Of a DNA stretch of 64,000 nt, positions 46,341 to 53,819 are shown in pieces. Source of the stretch: Leptobacterium flavescens. GTDB taxonomy: Bacteria; Bacteroidota; Bacteroidia; Flavobacteriales; Flavobacteriaceae. Location: positions 1,054,001 to 1,118,000 of the forward strand of contig NZ_JAABOO010000001.1 in NCBI RefSeq assembly GCF_010671605.1, given 5' to 3'. The position numbers and the translations under genes were made by a program. Under the pieces are notes generated by a model that did no database searches, was not told where the DNA came from, and saw only the letters and a list, made by a program, of their open reading frames with translations. Positions within the stretch are counted from its first letter, which is position 1. The number at the start of each line of letters is the position of its first letter.

Positions 46341-46520
46341 GAAATATTATTTACTATCTAACCTACTTAATTATTCTATTCTTTTAACAGCTACTGTTTT
46401 CATTTCCAGATATTTTGAATCACAAGTTTTGTTTGCTTTTACATTTTTTAAAAAAAATGTGTAAGAATTTTTAAAAACAATAATCATACTGTGTAAAAGT
46501 AAAATATCAAAATTTAAAAT

Positions 46521-47945
46521 ATGAAGACACTAAAAAAAATAGCAATTGTATTTTTATTTCTAAATGCAATAGTGGTAAAGTCACAAGATATGATCATTAC
46601 CAATGCAAGAATAGTTAATATAGAAAAAGGAATAGTTGAATCTCCTCAAAATATATACATTAAAAATGGTGAAATTCAGAAATTAACTAAAACTGATGAC
46701 TCCAATAAAATTAAATCAAATGGAAAGGTCATAGATGCCAAGGGGTCCTATGTCCTGCCTGGTTTTGTTGAATCTCATGCCCATGTAGCTATGGGACCGG
46801 TTAATCTGGAATTTGACGAGAATAAAAAACCAGCCTTAGTTATGGAACCCTCAGTTGAACTGACTGAAAAGACACTCAAGCTGTTATTGGCGAATGGTGT
46901 TACAACTACCCGAGACCCTGGCGGACTTACTGAAAAAACGGTCAAAGCAAAAAGAGATATAAAGTCAGGAAAGCTTCTCGGCCCGGAACTTTTAGTAGCA
47001 GGAAGTATTATAGATACGTTGAATTTTAAGAATCTTACAGTAAAAGTAAAAACAACCGACGACATCATTACTGAGATTAATTCTCAAAAAGAAAATGGTG
47101 TCGATTTTATAAAACTATATTCAAGTTTGTCTCCCGAATTATTGAAAGCAGGGATTGAACATAGCAGGAAACTAGGTCTAAAAAGTATTGCCCATTTACA
47201 TTCCACATCATGGACTGAAGCAGCCGATCTGAAAGTAGATAATATAGTTCACATTATGCCGGGAAATGAAAACTTATTGCCAAAAGATAAACGCAAAGAG
47301 TATCTCAAATATGCAAATTTAGGAGTTATGGCTCATATCAAATGGTTTGAATATGTTGATTTGGATGGAAAAGAAATTAGAGAGGCAATTAAGGCTTTAA
47401 AAGAGAATAATGTTTCTGTAGATCCTACACTTGTTGTATTTCATGCTGCTTTTTTTGGAGATTCCGGAGAATACCAAAGCCAGGAAGAACTAAAATACCT
47501 TCCGGGTTCCATTGTGAAAAACTGGAAAACTACTTTTAATTTTAACCTCGGTTGGAGAGAAGACGATTTTCAAATAGCTCACAAAGTATGGGGGAAAGTA
47601 GAAAAATTTATAAGAATGTTACATGAAAATGGTATTATGTTAACCGCTGGAACAGATGCAAATAATCCGTTTATAGTTCCGGGTTATAGTTTTCATCAAG
47701 AATTAGAATTATTAAAATCATGTGGTTTATCTAACCGGGAAATACTGGAAATCGCTATTACCAATGGCGCCAAATTATTAGGCCTGGAAAAACGTGTAGG
47801 CAAAATAAAAGAAGGGTACGAAGCCGATTTGATACTGCTTAAAAAGAATCCTTTGATCGATATTAAAAACACAAGTTCTGTTCTTCAGATAATTGTAAAT
47901 GGGGAGCAATACTCAAAAGAAGATATACTTAATACTATCAAATAA
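46521..47945 (+). CDS. Secreted amidohydrolase, second copy
   Basis: 474 aa. A signal peptide (MKTLKKIAIVFLFLNAIVVKSQ) precedes an amidohydrolase fold: PGFVESHAHVAM (about 83-94) holds the HxH metal ligands, HLHSTSW (about 227-233) and VHIMPG (about 247-252) supply further histidines, and TAGTDANNPF (about 376-385) the catalytic Asp. It shares the plan of the enzyme at 30372 but is clearly divergent and slightly longer. The substrate is unknown. It lies 45 bp before an ECF sigma gene and is AT-rich like the RHS tip, so it may be acquired DNA. Confidence 0.88.
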   Translation: MKTLKKIAIVFLFLNAIVVKSQDMIITNARIVNIEKGIVESPQNIYIKNGEIQKLTKTDDSNKIKSNGKVIDAKGSYVLPGFVESHAHVAMGPVNLEFDENKKPALVMEPSVELTEKTLKLLLANGVTTTRDPGGLTEKTVKAKRDIKSGKLLGPELLVAGSIIDTLNFKNLTVKVKTTDDIITEINSQKENGVDFIKLYSSLSPELLKAGIEHSRKLGLKSIAHLHSTSWTEAADLKVDNIVHIMPGNENLLPKDKRKEYLKYANLGVMAHIKWFEYVDLDGKEIREAIKALKENNVSVDPTLVVFHAAFFGDSGEYQSQEELKYLPGSIVKNWKTTFNFNLGWREDDFQIAHKVWGKVEKFIRMLHENGIMLTAGTDANNPFIVPGYSFHQELELLKSCGLSNREILEIAITNGAKLLGLEKRVGKIKEGYEADLILLKKNPLIDIKNTSSVLQIIVNGEQYSKEDILNTIK

Positions 47946-47990
47946 ATTAAAAAGTTTACAAGATTGACCCTTTAGTTTTCCAACTATTTA

Positions 47991-48491
47991 ATGAGAGATA
48001 ATAAAGATTTTAATAAAGAAATAAGTGAATACCTGCCATTCATTAGAAAGATTTGTTTTGGATTTGCAGATAATGAAGATGAACTTAATGATTTTACTCA
48101 GGAAGTGCTCATCCAGATTTGGCGGAAAATAGACACTTTCAAAGGAGAAGCAAAGTTCTCGACCTGGATATATAGAGTAACTGTTAATGTTTGCTTGTAT
48201 GAGGTCAGTAAAAAGAAGAAAAATGAAAAGATAAAAACAGACCTGATGAGGACGGCTAAAGGCAGCCACAGTTCTCCCAAAGAAGAATCCAGTGAAAATC
48301 AGATTAACCTCCTGTATAAAGCAATTAAGCAACTCTCTCAACTGGACAGAGCAATAATTATGCTCTATTTAGAAAAGAAAACGCATAATGAAATAGCCGA
48401 AATAATTGGTTTATCACAATCAAACGTAGGAGTAAGAATAAATAGAATTAAGAAAAAATTAAAACAACTAATGTCAAATGAAAGAAATTGA
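47991..48491 (+). CDS. ECF-type RNA polymerase sigma factor
   Basis: 166 aa. Region 2 (about 10-75) contains FADNEDELNDFTQEVLIQIWRKIDTFKGEAKFSTWIYRVTVN, which binds core polymerase and the -10 element. Region 4 (about 105-160) has LSQLDRAIIMLYLEKKTHNEIAEIIGLSQSNVGVRINRIKKKL, the -35-reading HTH. Length is normal for an ECF factor. It overlaps the next gene by 14 bp, and that membrane protein may be its control partner. It lies close behind the amidohydrolase and may regulate it. Targets are unknown. Confidence 0.93.
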   Translation: MRDNKDFNKEISEYLPFIRKICFGFADNEDELNDFTQEVLIQIWRKIDTFKGEAKFSTWIYRVTVNVCLYEVSKKKKNEKIKTDLMRTAKGSHSSPKEESSENQINLLYKAIKQLSQLDRAIIMLYLEKKTHNEIAEIIGLSQSNVGVRINRIKKKLKQLMSNERN

Positions 48492-49029
48492 AGAAATATG
48501 GGATGACAGCCATAAAAATCCGCTTTTTAATGGAGATTCTATTGAATTACCCAGCCATATTACAAGTTCAGAATTAGATAAGTTAGGTAATGTATTAAAA
48601 ATAGAAATTGTTATTGGGTTTATATTAACTGTAGGTTTCTTTATTTTTAGAAATCGTATGAGTGAGTTGGCCTTTACCCTGTCAATTGCTATTGCTGTAT
48701 GCGGCCTAATTTTTAGTTGCTATGGGTTATATCTAAGCAGAAAAGTTAAAGTAGAAGATAATAGCCTTTTATTTTTAAAGAATACATTAAACGTATTAAA
48801 GCACTTTATCGTAAAATATTTGGTTCTAATACAAATCATTCTAATTTGCTTTTATTTTATTTCAGGATTTAGCTATCCTGATAGAACTTTTATAGATTGG
48901 GCTACATCCGAATTAGGAATTAAGACAAGCATACTGATTTTTACAGTTGATGTTATTTGCTTGTCATATGGTTATCTTTTTTATGTGAAAAAATATTTAA
49001 GATTAAAGAAAGCCCTAAAAGGTTTTTAA
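48478..49029 (+). CDS. Membrane protein coupled to the ECF sigma factor, possible anti-sigma factor
   Basis: 183 aa. A ~40-residue cytoplasmic N-terminus (MKEIEEIWDDSHKNPLFNGDSIELPSHITS) is followed by four hydrophobic helices (LKIEIVIGFILTVGFFIF, LAFTLSIAIAVCGLIFSCYGLYL, KYLVLIQIILICFYFISG, ILIFTVDVICLSYGYLFYV). The 14-bp overlap with the sigma gene argues for a shared function. Classical anti-sigma motifs (HXXXCXXC) are absent, so sequestration is only inferred from topology and position. Confidence 0.75.
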   Translation: MKEIEEIWDDSHKNPLFNGDSIELPSHITSSELDKLGNVLKIEIVIGFILTVGFFIFRNRMSELAFTLSIAIAVCGLIFSCYGLYLSRKVKVEDNSLLFLKNTLNVLKHFIVKYLVLIQIILICFYFISGFSYPDRTFIDWATSELGIKTSILIFTVDVICLSYGYLFYVKKYLRLKKALKGF

Positions 49030-49153
49030 AGCTGATATCAATTTTGAAAATGTTTTTATTTAGAATGGGGATATTTTTATAGCACTAGTTATAAACTAGC
49101 GCTATTATGTAAAAAGAAGTATGTGTATCTTTAAGATGTATAGCTCTAGTCAC

Positions 49154-49173
49154 ATCCCGATAGCTATCGGGAT
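49154..49173. repeat. Perfect 20-bp palindrome, copy B
   Basis: Identical to 46257-46276. The bases outside the palindrome differ between the two sites, so this is not simply the edge of a long repeat. Confidence 0.9.
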
Positions 49174-49185
49174 AGAGCCAGCTTA

Positions 49186-49376
49186 AGCCAGGTGGTGCCT
49201 AGGCGCAGGGTTGAGCCCGCAGACCAACTAAGCTCAACGTACCTATCTCACGGTTATAAAATAAAAAAACCCTTCATTTCTGAAGAGCTTTTTTGTGCGG
49301 GCAGGACGGAACGTTAAGAAAATACCCGATTGGTATTTTTAGTGAACGAGCCAGGTGGCGCCTAGCGAGCCCGCAG
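49186..49376. repeat. Two copies of a GC-rich element beside tRNA-Leu
   Basis: 49186-49222 and 49349-49376 both begin AGCCAGGTGG(T/C)GCCTAG and end GAGCCCGCAG. The first carries about nine extra bases in the middle. GCCCGCA also matches the tRNA-Leu acceptor end, so the elements may be tRNA-derived debris or REP-like sequences. Confidence 0.7.
49285..49305 (-). repeat. Partial duplicate of the tRNA-Leu 3' end
   Basis: AGAGCTTTTTTGTGCGGGC repeats, with two extra T, the terminator arm and acceptor end at 49438-49454, and AGGAC follows in both places. It lies downstream of the tRNA 3' end on the tRNA strand, as expected for a decayed tandem tRNA or an old attachment site. Confidence 0.55.
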
Positions 49377-49410
49377 GCTATCTGATAGCTTGGTTCTTAA
49401 AATCTCTTTT

Positions 49411-49444
49411 AAAACAAGAAAAGCTCCCCGTTTCCGGAGAGCTT
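49411..49444 (-). terminator. Terminator of tRNA-Leu
   Basis: Read leftward, AAGCTCTCCG (49444-49435) pairs with CGGGGAGCTT (49430-49421) around GAAA, followed by TTCTTGTTTT. It starts four bases after the tRNA. Confidence 0.8.
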
Positions 49445-49447
49445 TTG

Positions 49448-49529
49448 TGCGGGCGAAAGGACTCGAACCTTCACACCTTGCGGCACTAGATCCTAAGTCT
49501 AGCGTGTCTACCAATTTCACCACGCCCGC
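49448..49529 (-). tRNA. tRNA-Leu(UAG)
   Basis: The minus strand gives an 82-nt class II tRNA. GCGGGCG pairs with CGCCCGC, the discriminator is A and CCA is not encoded. The anticodon loop CTTAGGA gives anticodon TAG, reading CUN leucine codons. The variable arm is TGCCGCAAGGTGT and the T-arm GGTTCGAGTCC. It marks the right edge of the RHS island. Confidence 0.95.
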
Positions 49530-49635
49530 ATGAATCTTGTTTTGTGGGTGCAAATATAAACAATACTTTCAAATTTCAAATTACTCTTTTAAAAAAAGTT
49601 CTTTTTTGTAATTTTATATATTCAAAATAAAATTC

Positions 49636-51024
49636 ATGGAAAATATATCCTCCTACGTTCGGGAACACAAAGAACGTTTTATCAATGAGCTCATCGACCT
49701 TTTAAAAATCCCTTCAGTAAGTGCCGATCCCGCCTTTTCACAGGATGTTATCAATACCGCAGAAGCTGTAAAATCAGCTCTCGAAAAAGCAGGTTGCGAC
49801 CTGGTTGAAGTTTGCGAGACTCCGGGCTATCCGATTGTTTACGCCGAAAAAATTATCGATAAAAATTTACCCACCGTCCTGGTTTACGGTCATTATGACG
49901 TACAGCCACCCGATCCGCTGGATCTTTGGGAAAGCGGTCCTTTCGAGCCTATCATCAAAAAAACAGATCTTCATCCCGACGGTGCCATATTTGCCCGCGG
50001 GGCCTGCGACGATAAAGGACAGTTCTATATGCACGTAAAGGCAATGGAATTTATGACCTCAACAGATCAGTTACCCTGTAACATAAAATTTATGATAGAA
50101 GGTGAAGAAGAAGTCGGTTCTGAAAGCCTCGGCTGGTTTGTAGAACGCAACCAGGAAAAACTGGCTAACGATGTGATCCTTATCTCAGATACGGGAATGA
50201 TCAGCAATGAACAACCTTCTATCACTACCGGCCTCAGAGGGTTGAGTTATGTGGAAGTGGAAGTTACAGGACCCAACCGCGATCTGCATTCCGGCCTGTA
50301 CGGAGGAGCAGTAGCCAATCCTATCAATATCCTTTCTAAAATGATCGCCTCTCTTCACGACGAGAACAATCATATTACCATTCCCGGTTTTTATGATAAT
50401 GTGGAAGAGCTATCACAGGAGGAAAGAGCAGAAATGGCCAAAGCACCTTTCTCTCTCGAGGCCTATAAAAATGCACTGGATATTGAGGATGTATACGGAG
50501 AAAAAGGATATTCTACCAATGAGCGGAATTCCATCCGCCCTACCCTGGACGTCAACGGTATCTGGGGAGGTTATATAGGCGAAGGTGCTAAAACGGTTAT
50601 TGCCAGTAAGGCTTACGCCAAGATCTCTATGCGCCTGGTTCCCGATCAGAACTGGAAACGCATTACGGAACTGTTTACAGAGCATTTTAAAAATATAGCT
50701 CCTGCCGGTGTCACAGTAAAAGTTACACCTCATCACGGTGGGCAAGCTTATGTAACCCCGATAGATAGTATCGGTTATAAAGCAGCCGCCAAAGCCTATG
50801 CGGATACCTTTGGAAAAACTCCTATCCCGCAACGAAGTGGAGGAAGTATTCCTATTGTAGCTCTTTTTGAAAAAGAGCTTAAAAGCAAGACCATCCTTAT
50901 GGGATTCGGACTCGACAGTGATGCCATCCACTCGCCAAATGAGCATTTCGGGATCTGGAACTACCTTAAAGGAATTGAGACTATCCCGCTCTTTTTCAAG
51001 TATTTCACGGAGCTGAAATCCTAA
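49636..51024 (+). CDS. M20-family dipeptidase/metallopeptidase
   Basis: 462 aa, cytoplasmic (no signal peptide). The zinc ligands of the M20 fold are visible: VYGHYDVQPPDP (about 84-95), ARGACDDKGQ (about 120-129) with the bridging Asp, EGEEEVGSES (about 155-164) with the catalytic base Glu, DTGM (about 185) and a late His in DAIHSPNEHFG (about 435-445). The lid/dimerisation domain is intact (RDLHSGLYGGAVANP). It cleaves dipeptides or short peptides. It is monocistronic with a strong terminator. Confidence 0.93.
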   Translation: MENISSYVREHKERFINELIDLLKIPSVSADPAFSQDVINTAEAVKSALEKAGCDLVEVCETPGYPIVYAEKIIDKNLPTVLVYGHYDVQPPDPLDLWESGPFEPIIKKTDLHPDGAIFARGACDDKGQFYMHVKAMEFMTSTDQLPCNIKFMIEGEEEVGSESLGWFVERNQEKLANDVILISDTGMISNEQPSITTGLRGLSYVEVEVTGPNRDLHSGLYGGAVANPINILSKMIASLHDENNHITIPGFYDNVEELSQEERAEMAKAPFSLEAYKNALDIEDVYGEKGYSTNERNSIRPTLDVNGIWGGYIGEGAKTVIASKAYAKISMRLVPDQNWKRITELFTEHFKNIAPAGVTVKVTPHHGGQAYVTPIDSIGYKAAAKAYADTFGKTPIPQRSGGSIPIVALFEKELKSKTILMGFGLDSDAIHSPNEHFGIWNYLKGIETIPLFFKYFTELKS

Positions 51025-51048
51025 AAATATCATAATATATAGCTGAAA

Positions 51049-51075
51049 ACACCCATTTTTACTGGGTGTTTTTCT
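51049..51075 (+). terminator. Terminator of the M20 peptidase gene
   Basis: ACACCCA (51049-51055) pairs with TGGGTGT (51063-51069) and is followed by a T run. Confidence 0.85.
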
Positions 51076-51090
51076 TTTTTATAAAAATAA

Positions 51091-51110
51091 TGCTCTACAA
51101 ATGTCGAGCA
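51091..51110. promoter_or_regulatory. BlaI/MecI-type operator 1
   Basis: TGCTCTACAAATGTCGAGCA is a near-perfect 20-bp inverted repeat with the TACA half-site of BlaI/MecI operators. It lies 30 bp (three helical turns) centre to centre from operator 2, over the expected -33 region. Confidence 0.75.
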
Positions 51111-51123
51111 TATTAAATTTTAT

Positions 51124-51137
51124 TCTACATTTGTAGA
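51124..51137. promoter_or_regulatory. BlaI/MecI-type operator 2 overlapping the -7 box
   Basis: TCTACATTTGTAGA contains TACA-TT-TGTA, the core of BlaI/MecI operators. TACATTTG within it (51126-51133) also fits the TAnnTTTG -7 box, so repressor binding would block the promoter directly. The regulator ATG is at 51160. Confidence 0.8.
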
Positions 51138-51159
51138 GTAAATTATAATTTCACAAAAA

Positions 51160-51531
51160 ATGCAACTATCCAAAACCGAGGAACAATTAATGAGATACAT
51201 ATGGAAGCTGGAAAAAGCTTTTATGAAAGACCTGTTAGAGGAATATCCCGATCCCAAACCCGCTACCACTACCGTGGCTACCCTTCTGAAAAGAATGAGC
51301 GCCAAAGGTTTTGTAGCTTATAAGGAGTTTGGAAAATCCAGGCAGTATTTTGCCCTGATCAAAAAATCGGATTATTTCTCCAATCACTTAAACGGGCTTA
51401 TCAAGAACTTTTTCAATAATTCCGCTTCTCAGTTTGCTTCTTTCTTTACTTCGGAAACCGATTTAAGTGCTTCGGAACTGGAAGAACTCAGAAAGATCGT
51501 TGATCAGGAAATCAAAAAGAAGAAAAAATGA
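51160..51531 (+). CDS. BlaI/MecI/CopY-family repressor
   Basis: 123 aa. A winged-helix domain occupies residues 1-75 (LSKTEEQLMRYIWKLEKAFMKDLLEEY, TTTVATLLKRMSAKGFVAYKEFGKSRQY), followed by a helical dimerisation tail with the family's protease-sensitive region near 95-105 (FNNSASQFASFF). It should repress its own operon through the two operators just upstream until cut by the membrane protease encoded next. The genes overlap by 4 bp. Confidence 0.94.
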   Translation: MQLSKTEEQLMRYIWKLEKAFMKDLLEEYPDPKPATTTVATLLKRMSAKGFVAYKEFGKSRQYFALIKKSDYFSNHLNGLIKNFFNNSASQFASFFTSETDLSASELEELRKIVDQEIKKKKK

Positions 51532-53645
51532 TAAGCTATCTTATAAAATCGATTTTATGCATGACAGTATTGCTTGCTGTCTACCATCTCTTCCTGGAGC
51601 GGGAGAAGATGCATGTATTTAACCGATTCTATCTTTTATTGAGCCTGGTTTTCTCATTTACCGTTCCTCAATTGATCATTGAGGTTGCTCCTAAACCAAC
51701 TGCTGCCGAAGATGTTGTTCCTTTGCAGGATACCACAATTTCGGGTGGAGTTGAGGTTACCGAAAACGTCGCTTTGACCGCTTCAGATATCATTGCCGAT
51801 AATGCAATGGCTATCCTTATAAGCATATACGCTATAGGCTTTTTACTCTTCCTTTATCGTCTTGTAAAAAACCTGTATGAGATCTATAAAAAGGCGGTTG
51901 AAAATGAAAAAGTGAGATCTCAAAACGCATTTTTTGTTTTACTCAGGGAGAAAATACTCCCTCATAGCTTTCTTCATTACATCTTTATTAACCGGGCGGA
52001 TTTTGCCCATAAGAAGATCGAGGAGGAACTGTACACACACGAGCTTACCCACGTTAAACAGAAGCATTCCCTGGATATTCTTTTTATAGAATTCCTGAAG
52101 GTGATCTTCTGGTTTAACCCGATAATATACCTTTTCAAGAAAGCTATTCAACTCAATCATGAGTTTTTGGCCGATGAATCGGTTGTCAGTGCGCACAAGA
52201 ATGTTTCTGCCTATCAGCATTTACTGCTGGATAAAGCAGAGTGGAAAAATAAGGTTTACCTGGCCAGTAACCTTAATTATTTAGTAACAAAAAAACGATT
52301 AAAAATGATGACAAAGCGTACCCCTGCACTGGTGGGAGCGATCAAGAAAATTTCGCTGATCCCCCTCCTGGCAATACTGGTCTATTCGTTTAGTACCAAG
52401 GTAGAGGCCCAGGTAGAAGTCACGGACAAGCAGGATCCGAAAGCGGAACAAACTGCAAAAACCGATGAAGCTTTTACGATTGCCGAAGATCTGGACATAG
52501 AAATAAAAGCAGATCTGAGGATAACTCTGAATCAAAAACCGGTAGAGAAAGATCTCTTCCGTCAGGAACTCAAAAAGATCAATAGTCACCTGAGTCAGGA
52601 AGAGAAAAAGAAACTCATCCATGCGAAGATCAAACTGGAAGGTGATGTAAAAATGGGAGTTATAACCGATGTTACGGATGCCATAACACAAGATGGAGCC
52701 AAAAAGATCAGTTATTATATCAAAACAGATAAAGGTCTAAGCCTTGCAAAGCAACTGCTTGGCAGCGATATTAACCCTCCGCAGGAAGTAGCTACGGAAA
52801 AAATGATCAAAGAGTATAACGATTACGTGCGAAAGCTCAATGCACAACCTGAAAACAAGAGGATTATTAAATTAAAAGATCTGACACGTATCAAATATAT
52901 CTATAATCTGATGACACCGGCACAACGTGAGAAGGCAGAGAAATTCCCAAAGCTCCCTCCTCCTCCACCGCCGCCGCCGGCACCAAAAGCCAAGAAAGTT
53001 CCGGAGCCTCCAAAAGTAATCAAGATAAAAGAGGTAAAGCCACCTTCAAAACCTGAAGAGCCCAAACTTATCATAAAGGAAAAACCAAGGGTCATTGAGG
53101 TTCAGAAAGACGGTAAAAAACCTGTAGTCGTATATGAAATAATTGATAAAAAAAATGCTGAGGAAGCGATTAAAGTAGAGTTGGTAAAAATAGGTGAAAA
53201 ACAGAGAAAGGAATATATGGAAAGGTCCCGGGCCTACACCCGGAAGATCAAGGAATACCTGGCTAAAGGCGATAAGAAAACACATGATGAGTTGGTTAAA
53301 GATTATCACGAAGTGAAAGAGATCTATAACGCTTTTGATGAAAGAGTCAGGAAAAGCTTTGGATTGCGTCCGCCTCCACCACCTCCACCGGTCAAACCTA
53401 AACAAATGGCCGAACTGGATCAGGAGCTAAAAAGAGCTGTTGAGGTTTACTTGGATAATATGAACGTTTACTTTAAAAAACTGAAAAAGCTCAAGAGTTC
53501 AACAAAACTATCAGAATCCGATAGTAAGGAATTATTGAGAGAGTATTCAAAACTGAGCAAAATATATCATGCATTGGATGCTAAGAAAATAAAACAAATA
53601 AACCTTCAGCTTCCTCCACCACCACTGGAGCAAGAGCTTAATTAG
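51528..53645 (+). CDS. BlaR1/M56-family membrane metallopeptidase with poly-proline repeat tail
   Basis: 705 aa. N-terminal helices (about 3-20, 35-52, 95-115) and the gluzincin motif HELTHVKQKH (His ligands and catalytic Glu, about 172-181), with third ligand Glu in NHEFLADES (about 213-221), define an M56 protease; another helix lies near 275-295. Instead of the penicillin-sensing domain of BlaR1, the periplasmic C-terminus has three related ~50-residue helical modules (NDYVRKLNAQPENK..YNLMTPAQREKA; EYLAKGDKKTHDEL..YNAFDERVRKS; KLKSSTKLSES..YHALDAKKIKQ), each ending in a poly-proline run. It probably cleaves the BlaI-type repressor in response to an envelope signal. Confidence 0.92.
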   Translation: MISYLIKSILCMTVLLAVYHLFLEREKMHVFNRFYLLLSLVFSFTVPQLIIEVAPKPTAAEDVVPLQDTTISGGVEVTENVALTASDIIADNAMAILISIYAIGFLLFLYRLVKNLYEIYKKAVENEKVRSQNAFFVLLREKILPHSFLHYIFINRADFAHKKIEEELYTHELTHVKQKHSLDILFIEFLKVIFWFNPIIYLFKKAIQLNHEFLADESVVSAHKNVSAYQHLLLDKAEWKNKVYLASNLNYLVTKKRLKMMTKRTPALVGAIKKISLIPLLAILVYSFSTKVEAQVEVTDKQDPKAEQTAKTDEAFTIAEDLDIEIKADLRITLNQKPVEKDLFRQELKKINSHLSQEEKKKLIHAKIKLEGDVKMGVITDVTDAITQDGAKKISYYIKTDKGLSLAKQLLGSDINPPQEVATEKMIKEYNDYVRKLNAQPENKRIIKLKDLTRIKYIYNLMTPAQREKAEKFPKLPPPPPPPPAPKAKKVPEPPKVIKIKEVKPPSKPEEPKLIIKEKPRVIEVQKDGKKPVVVYEIIDKKNAEEAIKVELVKIGEKQRKEYMERSRAYTRKIKEYLAKGDKKTHDELVKDYHEVKEIYNAFDERVRKSFGLRPPPPPPPVKPKQMAELDQELKRAVEVYLDNMNVYFKKLKKLKSSTKLSESDSKELLREYSKLSKIYHALDAKKIKQINLQLPPPPLEQELN

Positions 53646-53684
53646 AAGTTTGAGGGACCAATAAGGGTAAATTTAAATCAGGAT

Positions 53685-53742
53685 ACCGGGCTTTTCAAGG
53701 CAATCTGACTAATCATCAGCACTTTGGGAAGCCCGGTTTATA
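53685..53742 (+). terminator. Possible terminator after the M56 gene
   Basis: ACCGGGCTT (53685-53693) pairs perfectly with AAGCCCGGT (53729-53737). The 35-base loop and weak T tract make it uncertain. Confidence 0.4.
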
Positions 53743-53819
53743 TATTAATCCCTCTGGCAGATACAACATTTTATAAAGAATTGCCGTTATCATTATTCGT
53801 CAATCAAAACAAGGTAGAT

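Larger units (their letters stand above)
46219..46520 (+). other. Intergenic region with palindrome, terminator and AT-rich leader
   Basis: After the immunity candidate come the palindrome at 46257-46276, the hairpin terminator at 46306-46340, and about 180 AT-rich bases before the amidohydrolase start. No further gene is visible. Confidence 0.6.
49030..49447. other. Repeat-rich intergenic region before tRNA-Leu
   Basis: No gene is apparent. It holds palindrome copy B (49154-49173), two copies of a GC-rich element (49186-49222 and 49349-49376), a partial duplicate of the tRNA-Leu 3' end (49285-49305) and the terminator of tRNA-Leu. An inverted repeat ACTAGTTATAAACTAG(C) near 49084-49100 is also present. 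Confidence 0.7.

Noticed and set aside
46257-49173. Palindrome-bounded segment as an insertion sequence
   Set aside because: No transposase is encoded and the 20-bp sites lack target duplications; they are palindromes rather than terminal inverted repeats.
51528-53645. Beta-lactam receptor BlaR1
   Set aside because: The M56 protease domain is present but the penicillin-binding sensor domain (SxxK, SxN, KTG) is absent.
53724-53819. N-terminal extension of the DUF4407 protein
   Set aside because: The extra 32 codons overlap a hairpin and are not hydrophobic in the family pattern; MLKQFFITCSGAD is the likely start.
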